Shown here one piece after another: positions 38,622 through 48,637 of a stretch of DNA of 64,000 nt. Where the stretch lies: the NCBI GenBank assembly GCA_019095985.1, contig CM032663.1, positions 18,141,649 through 18,205,648 of the forward strand, read 5' to 3'. Position 1 is the stretch's first letter, and each line of letters begins with the position of its first letter. The notes below the pieces were generated by a model. It saw nothing but the letters and a program-made list of their open reading frames with translations, ran no database searches and was not told where the DNA came from. The stretch comes from Streblospio benedicti (Eukaryota; Annelida; Polychaeta; Spionida; Spionidae). A program made the translations under genes and the position numbers.

Positions 38622-40490
38622 CAGCGTTGTTATCGACATGTCATGGACATATGTCGACATTTATTACTTTTATTTTAGCAAAAAGTCGGTACATTTTTAC
38701 TTTTATGACATTTATTTTTCTCAAAATTCGCGAGTCATTTGGACTTTTATGACATTTATTTTTCTCAAAATTTGCGAGTCATTTTGACTTTTATGACATT
38801 TATTTTTCTCAAACTTCACGAGTAGTTTGAAAACATTTATGATAAAAGTCCAAATGGCTCGCAAATCTTTACAATAATAAATGTCATAAAAGTCTAAATG
38901 ACTTATGCATCTTCAGCAAATAAATGTTATAAACGTCAAAATGAAATAAAAAATATACCATGTACATTGTAATCCTCCAAATTTTAGTAAGTTTACAATT
39001 GTCATAACTGAAGATATTAGACTACACAAAGCATTACACTTTCCAGTTTGAAGTTTAGCAAAAATCTGTCATTTTAAACAAACAATTTCATCAACAATAC
39101 TGATATACTGAATATCACCTCAACAAACAACAAGGGTAAATCATTGGATAACTAGAGTTATTAAAGTTTGTAAAAGTTCACCTTTGCCATTAAAACAAAC
39201 ATCTTTAACAATAGGCGAACCTGAGAAAATTTCTCTTCTGGCAAAGTAAAACTTAACCTTGGTCATTAAAAACCACCTCAATAAACAATACTTGGGTAAA
39301 TACTAGAGGCAATCATTCATTTTATCATTCCGTGCAAAAATCACCGCCAATAACCCACGCTGATTGGTCAATCAGCGTGCTAAATTATACGATTGACTGT
39401 TATGTAATTAACGCTCCAGAGCGCGCGGAGACCACTACTACCGCGCTAGTCTAAACTCGCCACAATATCAAATACAGCCGCTGACGTCGCAAGGCGTTTC
39501 CTGTGTAGTGGAGAGCAAAAGTTTAGACTAGCGCCGTAGTAGTGGTCTCCGCGTGCTCTATTTTGGCAAAATTGAGTTGCAATGAGAATGTTATAATATG
39601 ATTTATTTTAAAATAAAATGGATTTTAGTCATGATAGAATGGTGATTGACCACTCGATTGTCGTGTCAATCGCAAAATTAAGCATGCTCAATTTTGCGAT
39701 TGACACTCCAATCTCGTGGTCAATTCCTACAATAACTGCAGTTATAATTAACCTGACACTTTCCTGACATTTTTTGTAAAAGTTAACTTTTGCCATTAAA
39801 ACAAACATTTTTAACAATAGGCAAACCTGACAAAATTTTTCTTGCATAGTAAAACTGGTCATTAAAAGCCACCTCAACAAACAATGCTTTGGTAAATCCT
39901 AGGGTCAATTACTGCAGTTATAAGTAACCTGACACTTTCCCACATATAAGATGATGATAGGCAAATATACTTAACAAAAGGATACCTTCTCCTCATGCCA
40001 AAGTGCTTAACCAGTTAATGACTCTGCAAACAAATACCCTGGTGGTTAAGACATTTAATTACCTTACATTTACAAGTTCTTGTTTCTACTTGATAATTTA
40101 TTAACATTTGAAGGATTACATGGAATATTTCTGATTTCATTTTGACATTTATGACATTTATTTTTTTCCAGATTCGAGTCATTTTGACTTTTATGACATC
40201 TATTTTTCTCATTTCCCGAGTCATTTAGACATGTTATAATTGCCTTGTATGTCAACACGAAATCATAAATGTAAATGTAAAGCGCTAATATAATATATAA
40301 TGAATTTTCTGATAAAAGTATGTTTTACAATAGATATTTTATCAAAAAATGAAGAATACGTTCAAATATGTCAAAATACGAATAGAATAAATGTCATAAA
40401 AGTCGATATATGTCATAAATGTCGACATATGTCATAAAAGTAGACTTTTATTGACTTTTATTATAAAAGTCATGAAATATAACAACCCTG
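38622..40490. mobile_element. Non-autonomous hAT transposon with perfect 8-bp target duplication
   Basis: Ends CAGCGTTGTTAT (38622) and, on the other strand, CAGGGTTGTTAT (40490), flanked by ATAAAACC at 38614-38621 and 40491-40498. That is the hAT signature. Subterminal repeats built on gacttttatgacatttattt occur as a 44-bp unit three times (38699-38830) and, inverted, at 38840-38935, 40140-40230 and 40385-40475. The interior has a 130-bp direct repeat (39170-39310 and 39776-39905). No transposase reading is visible in 1869 bp. Confidence 0.85.
39419..39705. repeat. GC-rich hairpins nested inside the hAT element
   Basis: Arms 39419-39457 and 39521-39558 (gcggagaccactacta / tagtagtggtctccgc) form a strong hairpin with GC far above the surroundings. 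A second hairpin, tcaatcgcaaaatt/aattttgcgattga, is at 39667-39705. It is probably a separate foldback element inserted between the two copies of the 130-bp direct repeat. Confidence 0.7.
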
Positions 40491-40562
40491 ATAAAACCTG
40501 TCTTAAGCTATGTTTATCGTGGTAGAAAATGCTTGCTAGAAAGATGAGAATTAAAAGGCTGA

Positions 40563-41373
40563 AAATGAATTTGCATACACTGGGAACACATACAATGTAT
40601 ACCTAATATCATAATTTACATACATTATAAATTGGAATGATCACTAACCATAATCTCAAGAGTTAATGGAATGAAAATTTCACATAATCTCAGATTATCA
40701 GCATAAACTAACTTCTTTAAGAAAATCATCTGCATTATTTCATTGAAGAAATAAATGATCAATCTTAAAGAACTTCAATTTGAGCAAAATCTTCGAACAT
40801 CAACTGCGTAATTATCATTCACCATCAATATTTGCAGCCCTTTTTCATACATACCGGCATGCCTTTAGAATGTGTGAAACGCACCACATACCCCGGTACT
40901 ACAGTCTTTCAAAGTTCACTCTTTCAATTGCTGTTTCTACATCCACACAATTATCTCACTTTTAATAGATCCAACTTTACTTTTCTTTGACATACGCATT
41001 TAGAAACTAATATCACGTATTCTTAAAAATATAATCATAATTACAATTGTAAGTTCAGTAGCAGTCATTGAAAATCTTTCAATTATGTTCACAAAACAAT
41101 ACCACAGATATCTTGTTAGATCAGGGACAGTTAAAATATTCATGGTTTTCAGGTTATAAAAATGTAAATATACATGGAGAAATTTTAACAAAATAAAAAC
41201 AGTCAGACTAGATAACTAATAAGTGAACGGAATGTGTAATTCAAAGTCTTGCAAGCACAACACTCTATTAACTAAGTTCTTACAGAATTTCTGTAAGTTA
41301 CAAATGATATCGATTGGTCGGTTTTCAAGGCACTCCAGCAGCATGGTTCATTCATTCACAACATACATATTAA
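40563..41373. other. No recognisable coding sequence; likely 3'UTR and flank of GXYLT-A
   Basis: AT-rich sequence left of the GXYLT-A stop at 41374-41376. TTTATT (AATAAA on the minus strand) occurs at 40736-40741. Which signal is used is not determinable. Confidence 0.4.
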
Positions 41374-42618
41374 CTAAGTTTGAGACTTATCTAAATTTTC
41401 GATCTGTTTTTCCAATTGCTTAGATAACACCCAACCAACTTTACCACAGCTGGTATTTGCAGCAGTTTTAACATTCTGCTTCATTTTCTCCAATAGATTA
41501 GTCTTCAAATCATCTCCAAATTGATACTGAAANNNNNNNNNNNNNNNNNNNNNNNNNNNNNNNNNNNNNNNNNNNNNNNNNNNNNNNNNNNNNNNNNNNN
41601 NNNNNNNNNNNNNNNNNNNNNNNNNNNNNNNNGGTTTTAGTTAAGAGAATGAAGAGACATCAGTTGAGGTTACTATCGCATTTATTCCTTTATTGTTAAT
41701 GTTGCTACCGCGATTAAACTATAGTCCAGAATCCGTGATACACACAAAATGCACGCTAAAGTCCAGAAGAATGACTACTTAAGAATGATTGACCACGTGG
41801 CCACCACGACTGGGCTGCCAGCCGTGTGGCCTCTCTCGTGTGTCTCTGTGTCTCTGTTTGCTTGCTTAGTCTTGGGCTCCGTTCTCCTCTGCTTATATCT
41901 GCAGGGGATGCGGAAATATTACTCATGGGATTGGAATTTGAGGCTGGACTTGCATCATCTTCCGGGGAGCCGTTTCCTAAGCATTACCATGACGGTGCCT
42001 GGCAACTCAGCATTTCTTTGCTTGTATGGGCTGCCTGTTGCAGCTTGCCGTCCCTTCAACCAATGGTGTGGCTTTCTAGGAAGGTTGCCATGGTTTGGTT
42101 GAGATCTAAAGGATGAAGTTTGGCCTGCAGCCTGCAGCCTGCAACTTCGCAACCCTCACCTTCATCCTCATGGGTTCTGACCAGCAATTTATAATAAGCA
42201 ACAATCTTGTATGTTGTTTTTGGGCCAACCGCGACCAGGGGGACCCGCTGCAGACCGTACCCAACCTGTGTCCTCCAGGCATGCGCATATACGACAGTAT
42301 AAACAAAAAGACTAACCTCAATATCATCCAATGAAGCAACTTTTAAGCAAGCAGCACCAATATATCAAGAGGCATTACGTCAAAGCAACTATAAACACAA
42401 CCTCAATTACAACCCACAACAACCCACAAACTCTGCAAACAATATACAAAATAACAGAAGCCGTAAACGAAAAATCACCTGGTTCAACTTTTACTGCAAA
42501 TGTCACAACAAACGTGGGTCAAAAGATTCATTAAATTAATACAAAATGTTTTCCCCCTGGCAATATATAATAAGCTCCTTTTTAGTTGAGCACTTTAATT
42601 CGGTCTGTTTATAACTTT

Positions 42619-42702
<84 letters not shown>

Positions 42703-45700
42703 TAAATGAACAACTACAATGACATTGCCCTACAACGTTGTTTCATGCTTTATTGTCATCAGGGGCTCTGGTCTAACATATGCACACACTACATTTTTCA
42801 TACAGTGATACAGTACATTAGTATATGGGCTCAATATATAAAAACATAAAAACATGAAAGCTATTTCACCAATGCCTGATACAAAGTATCATGAAACTAG
42901 AAAGATTTGAATTATACTCATAGAAAAAATTGCGTGAAAAGAATACAGGATAAAGAATAAAACCTATGCATGACACAAAACCAAAATGGTGCATAGTACG
43001 CATTATATTAGAAATTTTTGAAAAAAAATAACCTAAAGATCACAATCGAAGCTAATCTAAAGAACGTTAACTTCCTAGACATAAATTTAGACCTCAGATC
43101 CGAAAAATATATAAGCCGTCACATTAAAACCCAACAACATCCCACTCTACGTGCATAGAAGAAGCAACCACCCCCAAGTATAATATAGAATATCCCAATA
43201 AGCATCAACAGGCGCATAAATAGTATCTCCGCGAACGAAGAGGTGTTCAAACAGGCAACACCAGAATACCAGCAGGCCTTGAATGTCAGTGGATACAAGT
43301 ATAATTTAGAATACCAAGATATAAGAATGGTCACAACAAATAGTATGAAAAGAAAACGAAAGATTACCTGGTTCAATCCACCTTTTAGCCAAAATGTACA
43401 AACAAATGTTGCAAAATGCTTCCTAAAGATAATAGACAAATGTTTCCCAGCTGACCATAAACTGCACAAAATCATAAATAGGAATACAATCAAAGTTAGC
43501 TATAGTTGTATGATGAATTTGAAAAGTATTATATCACAACATAATAAGAATATCATTCAACAGCATGAAGAGAACAAAACGCACCCACAGAAAGATAGCA
43601 TAGCCCCAACAACAGACTGTAATTGCAGAGACAAAGCAAATTGCCCAGTAGGAGGAAAAATGCCTTGAAAAAAAAATATTATATATCAGGCCACCGTCAA
43701 ACCAACAAACACCAACAAAAGAAGAAACATACATTGGTTTTAGCATCCAATACTTTCAAAGAAAGATACAGAAACCACATAGCCAGTTTTAAGAATACAA
43801 AGAACAGAAATGCCACAACGCTCAGCTCACACATATGGTCACTAAAAGACAATAGCATACAACACAATATAACATGGAGAATAATAGAAAAGGCGCAACC
43901 ATACAGGACGGAAACAAACAAATGCAACCTGTGTCTGAGGGAAAAATTTATAATAATATGTAAGCCGCAGTTAGCATCTTTGAACAGCAAAAAAATGAAC
44001 TTGCCTCTGAGTGCAGACACAAAAAGAAAAAACAGTGCATTATGAATTTAATTTAAAATAGCAAAAATAAATAAGCAGAACGATATGGACCTCACAAAAC
44101 GAACAAACAATTTAAAGTACAATTTTAGGACACGGTTTTAACTGATAAATCACCAATATTACATTTATAACATATTTTTGAAACCATGTAATTTTTAACC
44201 GAGTATTCATAAGTTCATTTTTTAGAATGCTGTAGTGTGTTATATCAGGGATTGGCAATGTCAACAGTTTGGCTCTGATGAGTGGTGTTGTAACCACGAA
44301 ACAGGCTTGTAAGCCATGAGTGTGTAATTTTCACATGAATAAACGTTTCATAAGTTCAAGTTTTACAACTAAACTCAATCATCAGAATAAAAACACTGCA
44401 AGGACTCTTGAATAGAATAGCTATTATGGTTTGATATAAAAATTTGGATTTTCTTAATTTTAGCCTAGCTTATTAACGAAGTCATCAAGGTATGGATGTA
44501 AAACTTGTTTTGTACATAATTAATTTCACTATTTCTGATTAGAAATCTAATATTATATTACATAATAATGTTACAATTGTATTAGTTTAGTAAATTGTAG
44601 AATATAATATCCCTGCTAATAAGAAGCACAAAAATTTCTAAGTTCAAAGAGACATAACTACCAGAGATAGATAAATGCATATGTTAGCTACCACTGCTAT
44701 TATATTGAAATTAGAATTTATACATAATGTTCTCATGTTCAACAGGACAGTCATTCAGAAGCACATTTAGTGTTTAAAATATAAGAAGACCACCCCTCTT
44801 TAGTTGATAGCAGCATCATAGGCAGGAGGACATTATGACCAATTTTTTTTAATTATTTCTTAATGTTATTATGGGGACGGTAGCCCCTCAAACCCGTTTT
44901 TTATTTTCATAAGGCTGAGGGGTTACCAATCGGATGTTCCCCCGGCACCCTCAACTAAACCCAACTCTGGCAGCCTCTTTAGTTGATAGCAGTATCATAG
45001 GCAGGAGGACGTTATGACCAAATTTTTTAATTATTTCAACAAAGTTATTATGGGGGAAGGTAAAACCTCCAAACCCTGCGATTTTAAAGGCTGAGGGGTT
45101 ACCCACTGACGCCCCCTCGGCACCCCTCAACTAAATCAACTCAGGGGGGCAAAGCCCCCCCAAACACCCCACCGGCGTTACATGTTTATGTTGGGTCGCC
45201 CACGTTAGTAGTAGCAGAGACAAGCTTTTCTACAAGCTATTAATATAAGATGTGCACACAATTTCTAATTTCAAAGAGTATGTAACTCCCATAAAAATTT
45301 GAGAATCAAAATTCCCGTCAATATGCACATCTACATATGATGTTCCTTGCTATATACCAAGTTTCATTGTTGTATGTTGAGTCGCTTAGGAGGAGTAGCG
45401 ATGACAAGCTTTTACCACGGATGGAGTGGAAGGACGGACCTGGGATTTGACGGAGAGTGAGGTTTCCTAGACCTGCTCCACGCAGGTAAAAAATGGAAAT
45501 TGAACACAACACACTAAAAACTCAGCTATAGTTGCATGTCAATGCCAAGCAAATAATTTCAAACCACAATAAAAAATGTAATGAAAAACTAAAAGAAATG
45601 AAACCTGACAAACCCCAAAAAATCTTGTAACTGCAGAATTAAAGAAGAATGCCCCCGTAAATGCCTCGAAAGTAGCAGTAATATATCAGGCCACACGACA

Positions 45701-48235
45701 GGATAACAACAAGGAAGAAACATAATATTGGGCTATGTGGAAGGACAATTCAAGACAAGGTTTAATAACCAAAAAACAAGTTTTAGAAATCCACAAATTA
45801 TAAGAATGCCAAAAACTAAGCACATACATTTGGTCCCTCATTGAAGCTAACATACCATACTCTCACTGAAATGGAAGTAATTACCAAAAAAGGCACCATA
45901 TTCAAACTCAGCCAAATCGTGCAGCCTATGCCTAAATGAGAACCTTTTTTTCATAATATTTAAAACCCAGAATGGCATCTCTAAACCATAGAAATGAACT
46001 GGCATCATCATGCAGACATAGACGAAGTATCTATTAACAGTAATACATAAAATAGATAGACTAATGAACTATGAGTACATTGTGTTCAATTATTCCATTC
46101 ATAATAAATTGCTTTACAGACCTGGATAGAAATGAAAGAAAATGTTGATGAGATCCTGATCTCCCCATGTGGTGTTATAGCGGTAAATATGGAAGTATTT
46201 CACCATATGTGGCACCCACTCTGCTTTTCTCATTCGCGTCAGATTCATGAGCATCACACCGGAATTAACCCCTAGAAATTGAAGAGAACACACCATTATC
46301 AATATGTGCACAATCTGCTAAGGATTAGTTGGGGCACTAGCCGCACTACATCAGGTTTACAGAGTGCACTTATAAAATTACATTGTTACATGTTACGACT
46401 ATTCTGACCCTTAAAAGGCCAATTTACCTTGCTTTAACATTTAAAAAGAAAATTCATGATCACATCATGGTACAAATCTTAGTAATTGAACCTTTTCAAA
46501 TGAATCTGTATTGAGCCACCTTTCAATGTTAAGTATATGTGACCCTGTTGTAAATTAAAAAAGAAACCACTCATTTCACTAATTTGGTCCATTTTGCCCA
46601 ACGTTTTTCTATTTTACCCACTATAATACAACTTAGTCTAATAAAAATTTCATACTGCAATCTGTTTAAAAGAAAAACAACAAAAACAGTCAACATGCAA
46701 ACTCTGCCACAAATATAAAAATTCTTGTGAAGACACATACCAAGTGGTGGGTAGTACGGGTGACGTGCGAAGCGTTTATACCAGCTCACATGAGCATCCT
46801 CATGTTCAGGACACAAGCCAGAAATCTGAGTGGCATTGAATTCTAGAAACTTGTCCCAAATGTCTTCAACTGGACGGAGGAATAAGATATCGGTGTCCAC
46901 ATATAGAAGAGAGTCCACATCAGGTAGCAAGTCCTAAATTGATAATTTTTCATGTATCTGTTGAGAAGCAATGATTATCAGGAGTCAGAGGAGCAATAAT
47001 TATTTAGCAGTGATACTATTATAAATATCAGTATATGTGTAAGACAGTTATTGAAATTTCAATGCAAATACAATGTACACATTCATGCAAAATCCTGCCC
47101 CCTAATTTAACAATTTTTCAACTTGTAAGATAATGTGCATTTAGATGGTTATTATACAGAAAATCAAACAACATTGTATTATGTAAATATGTAAATGTGC
47201 TTGTATTACTGGTATAAATATCCTCTGTGTTGCACATAATTTGAAAAGCTTCTTCCATGCATCTTCTGATTGACCAGGAGGATATTTTATGCCATAGACC
47301 ATCAATTCCATCCTAGCCCTTACAGAATCAGGCCACTTTCCCACCTAAAAAAGTTAAAAAAAACAACGTAGACACAATCATATAAATATAAAGCAATGGG
47401 TTTATAAGAAAAATTAAATATAACTATAGAAAACATTAAACACGTAAATGAGGTACAGAGTATGAAATGTACACATTCTACCAAAATAATTTTCAACTAA
47501 AAACACGGGACCACATAATATTTACTAGCAAAATATGAGACACACATTTATATATCTAAAAGGACTCACTGTCTGTTTAAATTGCGGTTGCAGATGTTCT
47601 TCTGCAAAAAGATGGAATCTAATTTTGCGTTTGCTGAGTAACATCGCTGATTTCATCATCATTAGTGGCTCCTCCAGTCTATCTCCACATGCAACAACTG
47701 CTATTTGAAGTTCTTCTTGTACTTGTGCATTGTCAGTGGATACATTACTGTCAGAGTTTGTTTCTTGAATATGATGTACTATTTTTTCCATTACCTTTAC
47801 ATACTCTTTGCTGCTCTCCATGAATTTAAACTTGCTCTGAAGGTAACCAAGCATTTCTTCATGTAGGCTGCCAGATAATAACTCCTCATTAACTTGCAAT
47901 TGTGGTTTACGCACAGAATCTTGATTCCTTTCCACAGCATCTTTAACTCTTGCGTAATGTTCTTTCATGATAGATAGAAAGTTATTTTTTTGTAAACCTT
48001 CAAATTTGGTTTGCAAAGAAGAGATGACATCTTTACTCAATTGATTTATCTTTAATGCATTGGTATCTTCTTCATGGTTCGGTTCCTTGGATTTGACAGT
48101 GTCAGGGGAATTTTTACTTCCAATGGAAGCTTTTTCTTCAGTTTTTTCTTAGATTTTTTAGATTTTTTCTTTTTAAGGTTTTTCTTCAAAACCGAAATCT
48201 TCTGTTTCATAGGTGTCAATATCACAATATTTGTC
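41374..48235 (-). CDS. GXYLT: GXYLT-type glucoside xylosyltransferase, copy A (incomplete: one exon missing at gap, 5' exon not found)
   Basis: GT8-family Golgi enzyme that adds the first xylose to O-linked glucose on EGF repeats of Notch. Exons in order: 48235-47570, 47344-47210, 46933-46741, 46271-46122, [missing], 41526-41374. Visible: [72 protein letters not shown] (metal-binding DTD), RFARHPYY-type [41 protein letters not shown], and the C-terminal exon [16 protein letters not shown] ending in a stop. The exon with PDHC and [11 protein letters not shown], present in copy B, is absent from 41633-46121 and may lie in the N gap. The first exon holds a long Lys-rich, acidic stem not found in copy B. 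It shows in-frame stops around 48149-48175 that two A-run length changes would remove. The signal-anchor exon is not identified. Confidence 0.88.
41533..41632. other. Assembly gap, 100 N
   Basis: A round 100-base N run, the usual placeholder for a gap of unknown size. It begins six bases right of the acceptor of the last GXYLT-A exon (41526). Confidence 0.99.
41633..42331. other. GC-richer unassigned segment next to the gap, probably repeat-derived
   Basis: About 700 bp with higher GC and several overlapping short open frames on both strands, none resembling a known protein. A triple gcctgca run (42122-42140) and the abrupt composition change suggest a mobile-element fragment. The family was not recognised. 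Confidence 0.4.
42332..42535 (+). mobile_element. Broken Penelope-like element fragment 1
   Basis: Fragments such as [17 protein letters not shown] and RKRKITWFN match the segment of Penelope-like elements between RT and GIY-YIG, as in the longer copy at 43020. Short and broken. Confidence 0.65.
42622..42700. repeat. (TA)n microsatellite
   Basis: About 38 uninterrupted ta units between two Penelope-like fragments. Confidence 0.98.
43020..44350 (+). mobile_element. Broken Penelope-like element fragment 2 (RT end, GIY-YIG endonuclease, 3' tail)
   Basis: Reads [13 protein letters not shown] (RT end), then [51 protein letters not shown] (zinc-finger-like CxC linker), [44 protein letters not shown] and [17 protein letters not shown]. 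This is the typical GIY-YIG module of Penelope-like retroelements. It has lost its front and carries a few breaks. The 3' tail to about 44350 includes the family-typical catgaataaacgtttcataag. It lies inside the GXYLT-A intron, in antisense. Confidence 0.85.
44795..45140. repeat. Two tandem copies of a 180-bp foldback unit
   Basis: Units 44795-44973 and 44974-45140 share tttagttgatagcag, cataggcaggaggac and aggctgaggggttacc. Each starts with tttagttga and ends with its inverse tcaactaaa, as expected of tandem MITEs. A further repeat-like stretch (45170-45490, ttgagtcgcttaggaggag) follows. Confidence 0.75.
45500..46050 (+). mobile_element. Broken Penelope-like element fragment 3, more decayed
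   Basis: [36 protein letters not shown] and [11 protein letters not shown] correspond to the GIY-YIG region of the copy at 43020. It has more breaks, so it is older. It ends just left of GXYLT-A exon 46122. Confidence 0.75.
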
Positions 48236-48637
48236 CTAAAAGAGTAAACAATAAAGATGTTATACATCATAATACACATGACACTAAAGGATTCTATCTC
48301 ATGTCTAGAGGGCTAGATCTCTTATATGGGCACTAAACTCTTGGCCAATCTGAATGCTATGCCATTTGTGGTAGTTGTAATGAGTAAGTAATGCAATGGC
48401 TATGAGATAAAGCTCCCAAGACAATATTCTCATATCAATATATTTACTTACACACAAATCCATCAGAATACAATGTGAAAAATATGAAAAATGTTTGATC
48501 AAGTTACAGACTATTAATTTTATTGTAATTGTGAGTATGCTTGTCATTTTACGAATACAAAACTATCATCTATTCATATTTCCTTGAGTTATACACCATA
48601 CTGGCATGTACATGGGAGGCTAACAAGTAAAAGGAAT

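Larger units (their letters stand above)
38520..40562. mobile_element. Inverted pair of SINE tails interrupted by a hAT element
   Basis: Left arm 38520-38613 (tctttctagca, tttctacca, then tgaagacatg and gagcttccata) and right arm 40499-40562 (gtggtagaaaatgcttgcta) are inverted copies of the tail seen at 62775-63110. Removing the hAT element and one target copy brings the two arms together as a palindrome with a short centre. Confidence 0.7.

Noticed and set aside
38622-40490. Search for a transposase in the hAT element
   Set aside because: Open frames at 39629-39880 and 40015-40258 show no hAT motif; they fall on repeats and AT-rich sequence.
42332-46050. Penelope-like fragments considered as host GIY-YIG nuclease exons
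   Set aside because: They carry RT-flanking sequence, multiple copies and breaks, and lie antisense in a host intron.
48305-48547. 80-codon minus-strand frame with hydrophobic start, considered as GXYLT-A signal-anchor exon
   Set aside because: No donor in the right phase is evident and the composition fits random AT-rich sequence. Position alone is not enough.
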